Source: Isochrysis galbana | Lineage: Eukaryota > Haptophyta > Isochrysidales > Isochrysidaceae | Direction: 5' to 3' | Assembly: GCA_018136815.1 (NCBI GenBank) | Contig: CM030942.1 | Coordinates: forward strand, 352,151-416,150 | DNA: 64,000 bases | Shown: piece after piece, positions 31,651 through 41,783 of the stretch | How the letters are laid out: each line of letters begins with the position of its first letter | Position numbering within the stretch: the stretch's first letter is position 1 | Position numbers and translations under genes: made by a program | Notes under the pieces: generated by a model | Told to the model about the DNA's origin: nothing | Seen by the model: the letters and a program-made list of their open reading frames with translations, nothing else | The model's database searches: none

Positions 31651-31699
31651 TCTCTCTCTCTCTCTCACGTCTCGGCGGGCGGGTCTGCTACGGTCAAAC

Positions 31700-32430
31700 A
31701 ACGTTAGAACGACGAGAAGCGGGCACTCCAAAAATAAAATGCCTGAAGCATACGGCGGGTGGCAGAGGGCAGCGTGGCTTGTGTTACTCCTCACTACGAA
31801 CTACCCACTACCCACCAGCCTGCCATCATCCCCTTTCTCCTCCGCAGGTCCCTCTCTTACCCCCCGAGATCCAGGGACTTCGCCTTCAGGGGCCTGCGTA
31901 GGGAGAAAGGGAAAGGGGATGTCGGAAGGTAAGGGTAAGGGAGGGATAGCGGGATAGCAGATAGCAAGGAATCGTTCCGCGTGCGACTAGATTTTCACAC
32001 TGTGTCAATAGCAGGAATTTCGTGGAGATTTTCTTCTCCCCTCTCACCTCTCTCCCCCCCTCCCTCTCTTCCGTCTGCCATTTCTCTCAATTCCCATGTT
32101 CTGAGTTCTGACCATTTTGAGATTTTGAGTACTCATCGGTTTCATTTTGTGTCCGTGTCATCATCGGTGTCCCACCGCGGCGCCCCTCTCTCCCCTCTCC
32201 CCCTATTTCGAATCCAACTACTTTGAGGACTCGGCTTCCTTCCTTCTCCTCCTGGGTCGCCTGTTCTCCCCCTCTCCCACGCCCCCCACGAGGTTCTAAT
32301 ATTATACGAGTCGCGAGTAGACCCCTCCACACACGGATAGATTTATAGCGCTCTAGAGTTCTTTTTTATCTGTGTCCTATTCTGTTTCTCTCACCGTCTC
32401 TCCGTCGGCGCGTCGCGCTGACGATCGGAG
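31700..32430. other. Spacer without a recognised gene
   Basis: It holds a mildly C/T-rich stretch and AT-rich words near 32290-32350. Nothing coding is recognised. Confidence 0.5.
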
Positions 32431-32922
32431 GGAGGGAGGAGAAGGAGAGAACTACCCAACTTCACAGTGTTTTCTTCTGTTCTCCTTCACCATCTCTCAC
32501 CTCCTCGCACCGACGCCGTCTCTTCTCCCCTCCTCTACAACCGTTCTTTCACCAATATGTTCTCCATTCTTTAAGGGGTTTTTCCACCCCCCTCCCCTCT
32601 TCTCCCCTCGCCCTTCTTTGCCCCCCCCCCCCCCCCCCCTCTCCATCATCATACACGGACCCCGCCGCGCCCATTCCTCACGCCGCCGCCTTCTTCCCCC
32701 TCCCCTTCTTCACCTCTTCTTGCCGCAACTCTTCTCTAATCATCGATTGCGACAGCGTGTGTCCCGGCCCAAACAACCCCCCTACTACTCTCCTCTCTCT
32801 CTCTCGCCTCCCCCCCCCCCCCCTTCCTTCTCACTACCACCCCCTTCTTCTTTTTCCTCCTCTTCTTCTTCCTCTTTTCCTTCTTTTCTTCTTCGTCCTC
32901 CTCTTCTTCCTCCTCTTCTTCC

Positions 32923-32957
<35 letters not shown>

Positions 32958-32970
32958 TTCTTCCTCTTCC

Positions 32971-33005
<35 letters not shown>

Positions 33006-33370
33006 TCTCCTTCCCCCGCGCCGAGAACCTCTCCCTCTGCAGCCGGACACCTCCTTCTCCCCCCCCCCTTCAACTCCTCCTCCTCTCTCTCACTCACGCC
33101 TCTCTCTCCCCTCTCTTTCTAACCTCTTTCCCCCCTTTATCCCTTTCTCTCCCTCCCCCCTTTCTCCTCACGAATCAAGAACTCCCCCGCCCCCCCCCCC
33201 CCCCCGCGCTCCCCCCGCCGGCCTTCCTCCCCAAACCCGCGCTCTCTCTCAACCCTCCCCCCTTCTCCGCTCTCCACTCCCACCCCCCTCTCTTCCCACT
33301 CCACCCGCCCACCCTCCCTTCGTCTCCGTGCCCCCCTTCTCCCCCCAAACCCCTCCTCAACCCCTTCCCA
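32430..33370 (+). repeat. ~900-bp pyrimidine tract with TTC array and poly-C runs
   Basis: Almost all C/T up to the start codon at 33371. It contains a (TTC/TCC)n array at about 32846-33005 and C runs near 32623-32640, 32812-32823 and 33190-33206. Open frames here are simple-repeat artefacts. It is the longest of the CT leaders in the window. Confidence 0.9.
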
Positions 33371-34567
33371 ATGCCGTACGTCTACCCAGGCCAGCCTCTC
33401 CATGAGGCCTATGTTCAGCGCCCACCGCTCCTTGAGCTCTGGTGGCGGCTTCTCCAACCGTACCATTATCCCGAGTGCCCGTCGCACATCGTACTCCGTA
33501 CGGGGCCCCCTCATTCCCCCTCCAACCTCTCGCAGCCCTCCAGCCACGCCCAAGACGCCCGCCTCGGAATCTACGAGAAGACGGAGCTCATGTTCGACTA
33601 CCGCCCCGTCTATCGCAAGAAGGGAGGGGACTACCTGTACTACTCCCATGATGACCACCAGAACTGGCTTGTCGGACCCACCTGGGGTGGCAAGTTGAGG
33701 GCCATCCAGTCCAACAGTCAGGACGGCGCCTTCTGCCCCAACGCCGCGACCGCGTGGGTCGTCGCTGGCGCCTCTGGAGAGTGGCAGGAATCGGACATCA
33801 CGGCCGAGGTCAAGTACTGCGGCTACGAGGGGCCCAAGCTGATCTGGGACCCCGTCCTGCGCGCGTGTGGAGACAACACTCAAACCGCCACTCTTGTCTC
33901 CACGCTTACCGAGTGCTCGATGCGTGGCGGGCAGGAGATGAACTCGGCCTCTGGTATGAGCCACATGGGAACCTTCTGGGCCGACGGTGCCGAGCGCGCG
34001 TCCACTCCGTGGAACTTCCAGTACGTTGCCAACGACGCAGGCCACGTCAACGGCGAGTACAGCCAGACAGACACCGCGCAGCCCACGATGCACAGTGGCT
34101 CACCCGAAGGCGTCGTCGACCAGGAGATGGTCAACGACATGCTGGAGAACGCCGAGGCCCAGCTCCGCTCCTTCCGCCAGTGCCGTGACCACCCCGACAT
34201 GTACGACGGCGTGCCACGAATGCAAAAGGTGACAGGCGGCGGCTTTGCGACTGACGCAGGCGAAGGGCCGGGCGTGCCGCGCTGCGTCGAGATCCAGCAG
34301 ATGCGTGGGCGCTGTGAGGGTTCGCCCGAGTTCGATTTTGAGTACTATCGCACATGCTACGGCCGCCTCGACCAGCGCTCCACCTCTTGGTTCTGCACAC
34401 GCGCCTCGGATGTGCCGGGCGGTCTCCGTGTCGAGCCTCCGGCGGCGCTTGTGGGCGGATCGGAAGCTAACTTCGCCGCGGGCGGAGTGGTGGTGCTCGC
34501 GCTCCTCGGCCTCGCCGTGCGCAGAGTGCGGCGCAGCCGTGCCGCCGCGGCGGTCGGGCTCGTGTGA
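33371..34567 (+). CDS. Single-pass membrane protein with an algal Trp/Gly/Cys-rich domain
   Basis: 398 residues from the first Met after the CT tract. Residues ~70-160 read GIYEKTELMFDYRPVYRKKG, DYLYYSHDDHQNWLVGPTWG, then FCPNAATAWVV and WQESDITAEVKYCG. From memory, this pattern (G-Y/x-RPVY-YLYY-W-VG-CP-W-W) recurs in predicted secreted or membrane proteins of chromist algae, function unknown. A Cys/Gly/Met-rich middle follows, and a C-terminal hydrophobic helix (AAGGVVVLALLGLAV) with an RRVRRSR stop-transfer signal. No clear signal peptide is at this start, so a 5' exon may be missing. Function is unknown; it is probably at the cell surface or in the endomembrane system. Confidence 0.65.
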   Translation: MPYVYPGQPLHEAYVQRPPLLELWWRLLQPYHYPECPSHIVLRTGPPHSPSNLSQPSSHAQDARLGIYEKTELMFDYRPVYRKKGGDYLYYSHDDHQNWLVGPTWGGKLRAIQSNSQDGAFCPNAATAWVVAGASGEWQESDITAEVKYCGYEGPKLIWDPVLRACGDNTQTATLVSTLTECSMRGGQEMNSASGMSHMGTFWADGAERASTPWNFQYVANDAGHVNGEYSQTDTAQPTMHSGSPEGVVDQEMVNDMLENAEAQLRSFRQCRDHPDMYDGVPRMQKVTGGGFATDAGEGPGVPRCVEIQQMRGRCEGSPEFDFEYYRTCYGRLDQRSTSWFCTRASDVPGGLRVEPPAALVGGSEANFAAGGVVVLALLGLAVRRVRRSRAAAAVGLV

Positions 34568-35313
34568 GCCACTCGCACACGTGGTTGCGCAGCACAGCCG
34601 CGCAAAGAGCTGCGAGGTGAAACGCGCCGCTGGGAGGATTAGGTAGTTGAGCGAGAGAGGTCGCGCAGCATGCCTCCATCTTTAAGCCACAGGGCGCGTA
34701 TTCGGGAGGGTACGGCTGCTACCCTTCGCATTAATTGGGAGGTTCAGCTGAGCGGCAACTCGGAAGTTCCATCCGCAGTGCGAGGACGACTGCTTTCCCA
34801 CAAAGGACTAGAGTGTTGGTTCTATGACGACGCGATGCGCAATGCAGTCCAGTCCTGCCGTGCAACCGATGACGGCACAGAGGGACTGCGGTGCCGCGAT
34901 ACTACTTTTGGACTCACGTGCCGCGCGGTCGCGGTGCCTCCAAGACCAAAGCTGCAGCGGCGGTACGATCTCGGATTGCGTGTCCTGCGGGAGCTGCATG
35001 TGCACAGATGCAGGTATCAGAAGCCGTCAGTCGTCAGAGAGTGTCAGTATCAGTATGTATTCGGACGTCAAGCGCGTGCAGCAAGCGCAGTGCAGAGGTA
35101 GGCAACGAAGGGCCAACATGAGCACGAGCATGAGCGCACAGCGAAAGCCGACGGCCTCGCATTCTCAGCTGTGTGTTGCATGCTGTTGGTTCCAAGTTAG
35201 TTGTGCCTGCGGCATTGCCAAGACGCGCATGGCCTGTGCTTGTGCCCGCGTATATCCGGTGTCGGTCAATACTACTAACGAGATGATGCCAGACTAACCT
35301 TATGATTGGTTAA
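34568..35313. other. Spacer without a recognised gene
   Basis: No family-like reading on either strand. Confidence 0.5.
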
Positions 35314-35637
35314 CTATCGTTAAAACGATAGGGTCATGGAGCGCGCCGCGCCCCCCTCCCCTCTCTCTGCCCACCACGCCGCGCCGGCCGACCAAGTGAT
35401 GGCCGACGCGGTGCCGACGCAGCAGCCCCGAGCCAATGCCACCACACCGCAGGTACCCGAGAGCCACAGCTCGCCCTGCCCTCCACGCCCTGCACGAACA
35501 ACAAACAGCACAGCCCCAGCACACCCACCACTATGAACCAGAGCCAGAGCCACAGAAGCAAAAAAAAACTTAATAATATTCTTACCGCATTCGCGGCGAA
35601 TGGAACCACTACCTACACGTAGTATACTTTCTACATC
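35314..35637 (+). mobile_element. Retroelement 5' end, subfamily 2 (copy F)
   Basis: Hairpin CTATCGTTAAAACGATAG at 35314-35331, then GGTC and ATG at 35336. The product starts MERAAPPSPLSAHHAAPADQ then VMADA, as in copy G. About 230 bp later the ORF1-like peptide NNILTAFAANG appears in another frame. Copy J follows immediately at 35638. Confidence 0.75.
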
Positions 35638-36115
35638 AACTAAGTTTATACTTGGTTGACCCATGGGGGGGCACGAGCCCCCCCCTCTCTCCACTCCTCC
35701 CCTGCCATGGGGGAGGAACCACCCATCCTCCTGGCACGCCTGATGGCTTGCCAGGAGGCCACTGCCCTACTGACCCACTCCCTTCCCCACAGGCTCGCCC
35801 CATTCGCCCATCCTGGCCCCTCGTGACCAGCCCATTGCTCCAACCCCCCCTCCCCCCCTGGTCGACAGGCAGACAGGTGCAAATTGGGGGCCCCAGAGGC
35901 TCAGGAGCGCCAGCGAGGGAGAGGCAGGGGAGGCCAGGGCCCAGTCCCAGCCTCCTCTGCCCCCAGAGCTGGCCTCCAGGAGCCTCCAGGGGTCGCCAGG
36001 GGCAGCTGCAGGCCTGCCGCAGGCGCGCCATCGCGCGTGCCGCAGGAGAGGGGAGAGAGAGCGCGGAGAAGGGGGTGGGCGGAGCGAGAGCTCCGCTCAC
36101 CGAAAAATAGGTAAG
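35638..36115 (+). mobile_element. Retroelement 5' end, subfamily 3 (copy J)
   Basis: Hairpin AACTAAGTTTATACTTGGTT (35638-35657, one G-T pair), then ATG at 35663. A parallel long frame reads VDPWGGTSPPLSPLLPCHGG then TPDGLPGGH and is shared with copy K at 13.8 kb. It is proline-rich and runs to about 36110. Confidence 0.65.
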
Positions 36116-36288
36116 TCCCGCACCTGTTTACAGGATAAGTCGGGGCTGAGACCGCCGCCCACTCGGAGACACAGGTGGAAGGGGGGGAATGATCACCGGG
36201 GGGGGCGCGGGTAGGGGTGGGGAGGGGAAGACAAAAAAAAAACCGCGAGTCGCTTCTTCGGGCTGTTTTTTTTCTTGAGAAACTCAAA

Positions 36289-36645
36289 AAACTATTGTTA
36301 TAGTTTTAGCGATGGAGCGCGCGCCGCCCGCTCCCACCTCCCAGCCCCCCGCCGTCACGACGCCCCAACGGGGCCGCCCCAAACCGCCGGAGCCCAAGCG
36401 CCCACAGGCCGCCGCGCCGCCTGACAACGACGTCGACATGACGGCACCACCCTCGCCTCCCAAGCTGCCACAGAACCAGGGAACAGGCAGAGTCCTGTTC
36501 GCTGGTGACAACCAGACCCAGGGCAATGCCCTGCCACCCAACCCCTCCGCTCCTCCACCAACTCAAGGACTCCCCATGGGAGGTGGCAGCTCTGCTGCCA
36601 CCCCCATGGCGGCCACTCCTACCATCAGTGCACCCAAGCATCATC
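36289..36645 (+). mobile_element. Retroelement 5' end, subfamily 1 (copy C)
   Basis: Perfect hairpin AAACTATTGTTATAGTTT at 36289-36306, then TAGCG and ATG at 36312. The product MERAPPAPTSQPPAVTTPQR ... NQGTGRVLFAGD ... QGLPMGGG is the reference for the proline-rich ORF1 start. It breaks off near SAPKHH at about 36640, where a different reading begins. Confidence 0.8.
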
Positions 36646-36649
36646 AAAG

Positions 36650-37110
36650 GCCCTGGCGGTGGCATTTAAAGACGTCTCCGCGCACCTGGTGGTACGTAAC
36701 TACCGGTTCGACATGAGGGACGTGATCACCATCAACTCGTTGGCGAAAGCCGTCGGCAATCAAGGCTTCCACTTTCTACAGGGCAACCAGGAACGCACGA
36801 AGGTCGTCACGAGCGAGGGCATCATCGTTACCCAGGGCAAGAAGGAAGTCTACCACCTCTACGTGGCGCCCAAGACCGGCTCGTTTGCGTCTTTCGACTT
36901 TCCGCGCAAAATCCTCCTCAATGTAAACGGCCAACCATACCCTCTCGATTACGCGGTGCGTGGACGGAATTGTGGAGCGCACTAGACTGCAACATGGTAC
37001 ACAATGTCTACTCAGACGGGAACGCCACTCCCTTCACAAGGGAAGAATGCGAAAGCTGTTTTCCAAACAACGATACATACACAAAATTCAAAGGTGATTA
37101 CATCCGCCAA
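36650..37110 (+). pseudogene. Unrecognised coding remnant, broken
   Basis: Two good protein-like stretches are present: SAHLVVRNYRFDMRDVITIN and KKEVYHLYVAPKTGSFASFD in one frame, then DCNMVHNVYSDGNATPFTRE and CESCFPNNDTYTKFKGDYI in another. I do not recognise the family. INSLAKAV faintly resembles the ORF1 peptide set, so it may be the ORF1 C-terminal domain of a related element, or it may be from a virus-like element. It looks broken at least once. Confidence 0.4.
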
Positions 37111-37133
37111 CGGTGCAAGCTGCGAGTACGTCG

Positions 37134-37604
37134 ATGACAACCAAAGATCTCGATCCCGAGCAGCTTCTGAAGTTGGCTGAGCGTAAACGCGAGGAGCTAG
37201 AGATCAAGGGCGAACTCGATATTACCAGCGACCGGCAACCTGCTAAGCCGCCCAAGCTGAACGACGAGTTTGTCGGGGCGGAGATCGAGATCAATTGGCG
37301 TTACTGGACTTTGGACGAGAAGACGGGGAAGCGGAAGGCGATGCTCATTTGGTGCGCGGGTGAGGTCGTGCAGATCGCCAACGGCACCTCAGATAAAGAG
37401 AGCCCGCGTTGCCAGAAGATCCTACAAGCAGGAGCGGTGCGCATCCGTTGGCCAGCCGATGCGGACTTCGAAGAGGAAGAAACGTTTTCGTGGTCTGTCT
37501 TGACGGAGGGTAATTGGAACCGCAATAAGCACATGGGGTGGCGGTTTAGTCCTGCGGAGCTAGTGAAGCGTGGGATGCAGCCCTCGGTAGCCAACGCGGA
37601 ATGA
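37134..37604 (+). CDS. Transposon-associated algal conserved domain protein
   Basis: 156 residues, intact. An acidic/basic N-terminus (DPEQLLKLAERKREELEIKG) leads to a compact domain: GAEIEINWRYWTLDEKTGKR, AMLIWCAGEVVQIANGTSDK, AVRIRWPADADF, ETFSWSVLTEGNWNRNKHMG and WRF. From memory, the same WRYW ... WCxGxVxxxANGT ... IRWPADAD ... GWRF pattern occurs in many predicted haptophyte and pelagophyte proteins, often next to transposases. The role is unknown. It may be the C-terminal domain of a larger transposon protein whose upstream part is the remnant just before it. Nothing in the sequence shows regulation. Confidence 0.55.
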   Translation: MTTKDLDPEQLLKLAERKREELEIKGELDITSDRQPAKPPKLNDEFVGAEIEINWRYWTLDEKTGKRKAMLIWCAGEVVQIANGTSDKESPRCQKILQAGAVRIRWPADADFEEEETFSWSVLTEGNWNRNKHMGWRFSPAELVKRGMQPSVANAE

Positions 37605-38718
37605 CTCTCATTGTGTAAGTTTGCCCATAGCTACCCGATTAAGTGCCTAAATTGAACGAAAAAGAGCAAAAACAAAATATTTTTAACGATAGTAAGGAGA
37701 AAAAATATATCACTACTCTTACGTAAAGAGCACGACATTCACGTACGGATTCTCGGACTGCCCGTTTCGAAAGGCGCTCAGAAAGACTGTCGCCGTTCGG
37801 CTCAGCTCTACGGAATGGGCCAAGTAGAGGGTTCGCCCCTCTCCTTCTAGCCCGCACTCGACAGGGAGGCCTCCCATCGGTGGTCGGATGGGCATTCCTG
37901 GAGGGGCACAGCTCCCCCAGAAGCATCTGCGTCGATCTCGACGGCGTCGGCCGCGCTCGCGACCGCGCAGGGATCCCAGAGTGCCAAGCGCTCTGTTGGG
38001 GCTTGCGATGTGAAGGCGGCCAGTGCTGGTGGGGGGTACGGGCGCGCTTGGAGGGGGTAGATCGCGCGTGGTCGATCGTGTTTTGGTTGGTAAAGTGCTC
38101 CCAGCCCTCGATATTCAGCATGCGCGATCGCCAATGGCCTCCCTGCGGGGTTGGCTCTTTGGCGCTCACGCGTGCCCACAGCGCCTGCAAAATTCAGGCC
38201 GTGGCGCGCGTTATTCGTCGAGATATGGCACAGGCTGGACGCTGCCTTGTTTTGTACATGTATTTGGGGCTGAATTCACCGGTATCGGCGGTTGATTGGC
38301 GGTGTGATGTCCCGGCGACTCATTTTTGTACTGCTGGTCCGACGGCCCAACGTGTGTCTGTGTGTATTGCGTTGGGGGTATGTAAAAGAATGTAGATATA
38401 CGTTCAAATTATGGGCAGCTAGCTCGTGTCTCAACCCCACCATAACCACCGGTACCCAACCAGCAAAAAAAACGCCGGTTGGCGACCATGAGCGGCTTTC
38501 AAGCGATCGCCAAAGTGGCAACGCTCAACTGAGCGGGCCCGTCGATTGCACCCGACCAAAAAATGAGATTTTTCGCCCGTCAGAGCGCGCGCGCGCGAAA
38601 GAACTAGAAGCTGAGACTTGGAAGGTGCATTCCTACCATCACAACAAAGTGTCCCATGCCATCATAAGGCCAATTGGGCCCAATTCTGAAAAGTCGATTT
38701 TTCCCCTCCCCACCCCTA
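37605..38718. other. Spacer without a supported gene
   Basis: Minus-strand readings at 37640-38190 are open but show no conserved pattern. A run of GCGCGCGCG lies at 38586-38594. Confidence 0.45.
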
Positions 38719-39021
38719 GCGCGGGCCACCGGACCATATCTAAGCCCTTCACCCCTATCCCCCTAGTAGTGCACGGGGGGAGCCGCCTGATGGCGGGGGA
38801 GAAGGGCCGGGGGAGTGGAGATGTAGAAAGTATACTAATAAATAAACCTTTTAATAGTCTCACCGCACACGCGGCCGTGGACCCTCTACTTTCTACTCAC
38901 GTAGGAAACTTTCTACACCCCCACTTCCCCGGCCCTTCTCCCCCCGCCATAAGGCGACTCCCCCCGTGCACTACTAGGGGGATAGGGGTGAAGGGCTTAG
39001 ATATGGTCCGGTGGCCCGCGC
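38719..39021. mobile_element. Inverted-repeat element, ~113-bp arms
   Basis: Left arm 38719-38831 and right arm 38908-39021 are about 95% identical in inverted orientation (GCGCGGGCCACCGGACCATA ... GTAGAAAGT). The 76-bp centre carries the ORF1-like peptide reading FNSLTAHAAVDPLLSTHV. No target duplication is obvious. It could be a MITE or a head-to-head duplication of one retroelement end. Confidence 0.85.
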
Positions 39022-39332
39022 CCGCCCCCGGTGATCCGCCAGGTTGTTCCGTCATACCGTCATATGACACTTGCCATGGAACTGAGTATGATGTCATACA
39101 TCTGTCACTCCAAACATCTACACTTATAAACCATAAACCCGCCATTATGATAAAAATCTTCTTACTCGGTACTTAGAATCGGATGCTGCTCGATGAATCG
39201 ATGACTGACCATTTCAAACTCCCACAGCAGCAGCAGCACCCCTGGAGCGTCTCCACATGGCGCCGCCCCGTAGACTCGGAGGATCCATCGAAATCCGAAT
39301 CGCTGCTCAGCGTAGAGTTGGACGAACGCGGG

Positions 39333-40151
39333 CTAGAGACCGGAGATGAGGACGAGGAAGACGATGAAGTAGAAGGTAGAAGGATTGTAGCGGCGACGGC
39401 GGCGGTCCTTCTTCTTGTCCTTATGAACCTTGTTAGCTTTCGACGAGGAGCGAGGGAGCGGCGGCGGTGGAGGCAAAACATTTTCGCCGCCGTCATCGGA
39501 TGGAGGTGGAGGCGGGCAGGCTGCCTGGACTGGAGTAGGAGGGAGGCGGCCCCGCTCGATCGCGCTTGTGACCGCAGCGAGTTGCTGAGAGAACTGTGCG
39601 GCCATGGCCTGCATCAGCTCAATATTGCGCAGCTCGACGGGGTTGAGCCCCGGTGAAGCCGAAGAGGTTGGCGGCGCGACCGTAGCGGACGGTAGAGAAG
39701 GAGAAGGAGAGAGATGAAGAAGGGAGTCGGGCAGCAGACCCGGGGCCTCTCCACAACGAGACGGCTGGCTTGGCGCGACCGAGGCGACCGAGAGGCGTTC
39801 GAGCGAGGCGTTATAGGGCTCGTAGGCGGCCTCCGAGTCCGATGGTAAGGGTGGTGGTGCCTCGAGGCATGAGCGGGACGAGTGGAGGAATCCTTCCAGA
39901 GGATTATCCTCACCCTGGTGAGACTCGGGCTTGGACCTGCCTCCAACGGATTCCGGCGGCGATGGCGGAGATGATGGTGGGAAGGCCGCACAGAGATCAG
40001 GAGGCGAGGGAAGGGAGGGCATCATCTCCCCCTGTGAAGGTGGTGGTGGATGCCCATCCGGAGAGGAGGAAGGAGGCAGGCAGGGCAGGCAAGGTGCCCG
40101 ACTCTGCAGAGGTGGGGTAGAAACGAGCCTCAGCCGGAGATCATAAACCAC
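39333..40151 (-). CDS. Unrecognised proline/serine-rich protein
   Basis: 272 codons, open on the minus strand. It is proline/serine-rich, with one helix-forming block (PVELRNIELMQAMAAQFSQQ then LAAVTSAIE), a basic cluster (KVHKDKKKDRRRRR) and a hydrophobic end (FYFIVFLVLISGL). The order (disordered region, short coiled coil, basic patch) is seen in retroelement gag/ORF1 proteins but also in many host proteins. The start at 40151 is only the first Met. A parallel frame continues beyond the stop, so the end may involve splicing. Confidence 0.35.
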   Translation of the reverse strand: MVYDLRLRLVSTPPLQSRAPCLPCLPPSSSPDGHPPPPSQGEMMPSLPSPPDLCAAFPPSSPPSPPESVGGRSKPESHQGEDNPLEGFLHSSRSCLEAPPPLPSDSEAAYEPYNASLERLSVASVAPSQPSRCGEAPGLLPDSLLHLSPSPSLPSATVAPPTSSASPGLNPVELRNIELMQAMAAQFSQQLAAVTSAIERGRLPPTPVQAACPPPPPSDDGGENVLPPPPPLPRSSSKANKVHKDKKKDRRRRRYNPSTFYFIVFLVLISGL

Positions 40152-40185
40152 ATTTTATGATCTCGGAACGGGCGCAAAGTGCACA

Positions 40186-40665
40186 ATGGCATCGACAATG
40201 TCAAGAAGTGGGAAACACCGTCCATTCGCTAATCTGGGTACTAGAAAGCACCAGCTGCAAGACTTCAATCAACTACAGCAAGCCCAGGCCGACACAACCA
40301 CCTACACCTACAACCGACTTACTACCGCCGACATGCTAGCTAGCTACGTTCTACGTTCCCGCTGCGCCGGAGCCGCCGCACACCACCACGAAAGCGAACG
40401 CGCTGGGGCACTAGGAGCGTGCGCAGCGCCGGCGCTTCTCCGATCCTTGCTCGCGGCTGCCGCGTCGCTCCTCACGCGCAGCCCGCCGCCGAGGCCCCCG
40501 CTGCCAATGACCCAGCCGCTTCAGAAAGCACCGACGCTGCCCTTGCCGGCGCTGCCCCCGCCGAGGCCCGCAGGCGCGGCGAGGGAGACCACTTCGGAGG
40601 TGCTGACGGGCTGAAGCCCGTCAGCAGAGGAAGGCGGGCAGGCGGGCTTGGGCGAGGGCGGCTCG
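40186..40665 (+). mobile_element. Retroelement fragment related to copy H
   Basis: The segment at about 40576-40665 (AGGGAGACCACTTCGGAGGT, then a GACGGGCTGAAGCCCGTC palindrome and GGCGGGCAGGCGGGCTTGGG) is the inverted match of 47755-47846. Upstream readings are alanine/proline-rich like an ORF1. No element end was found. Confidence 0.6.
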
Positions 40666-41783
40666 GCGCGGCCTGTCCGATTGGCGTGACCATGCGGGTG
40701 GGACCTGTGTATTTGGTATCTGGCGGGGTCTCCCATCCTGATGGATCGTCGAAAACGGGCACGCAGCCCGCCCGGTCTCGACTTGAAGTTGAGCTTTTCA
40801 AGCTTTTGCGATTTTAGCGTCTTCTGTCTTTTTTTGATTACGTTTTGTTGTTGGGGCCCAAGGGGGGGGGTCCGGGTCCTAATGGACCCCGGATATGTGC
40901 TAGTTGGGTGTATTGGGAACTTTCTACCGTGAAAAATCCTCAAATTTCCTCAATTCTGAGATGGTCATTTTTTCACCCCTTATAAAAAAACACTGTTTGA
41001 CCGCCCTACTAAGGGGGAGATACGAAGAGGTCGCAAATTAAACCTGATTGCCCCCAGAAGCAGATAAAGAAACGCAGGGGAGATAGCAAATTAAACCTAT
41101 TTGCGAGGCGCCTGGGAGGAAGAAAGGTGGGGAAACTTCCCTTCTCTTTCGAGAGAAAGAGAGAGAGCGCGCTCCACAACCCACGATCCCATGCATCCAA
41201 GCGAAGCTTTTGACCGAGAACGAGAGAAAGCAGAGAATTATAACGATGAATGCCGAACGACGAAGAGAAGAGCGAAGCCTAACGAGTGTCGATTCGCGAA
41301 TGCGACAAAAACAAGTTCATGAAATTTCGCAATCTCGCTCTTGGTACGACCAATTCCAATTGATCCAAAAAAAAACTTGGATCCATCTTGCATGTCCCAT
41401 TCCCTAAGCATCACAATTCGCTTCTTCCTGGTTTCGCCCCGGCTCAATAATTAATAACCAACTAGCAATGAACGTAAACGTAAGCCATGGGCCATGGGTC
41501 TGGATGCTGGATGCCGCCATCTCCATCTCTGGCGAAGAATCGTTGCTGGCCTATGTCTTTGACGCTTGAGCACGTTTCAGCCTCAAAGGTAAGCTTGTAC
41601 CTCTTCTGGGCAACAACAATGATTGGGGACGAGGGTTTCGCCTTTGGCGATGGGGGAGTGTTAGAGTTTTTCTTGTTGTGCGAATAATATAACCTTAGTG
41701 CTGTGGTCCGTAGCCTTCATCGGCAACGGAGCCCCTACCCCGCGATGGGGGTGTGCGCGATTGGCGCATGGCTCGTCCGGTGT
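40666..41783. other. Spacer without a recognised gene
   Basis: The repeated phrase GCAAATTAAACCT occurs at about 41033 and 41086, ~53 bp apart, marking a small worn duplication. Nothing coding is recognised. Confidence 0.45.

Noticed and set aside
31074-33300. Long open frames of RERERE, LSLSLS, SSSFPS and poly-Glu type on both strands
   Set aside because: They follow the period of GA, CT and TTC simple repeats and have no non-repeat content; no start, domain or conservation.
37639-38190. Minus-strand frame suggestive of an IQ/calmodulin-binding protein
   Set aside because: The apparent basic helices do not keep the IQxxxR spacing and the frame shifts partner with others of equal quality.
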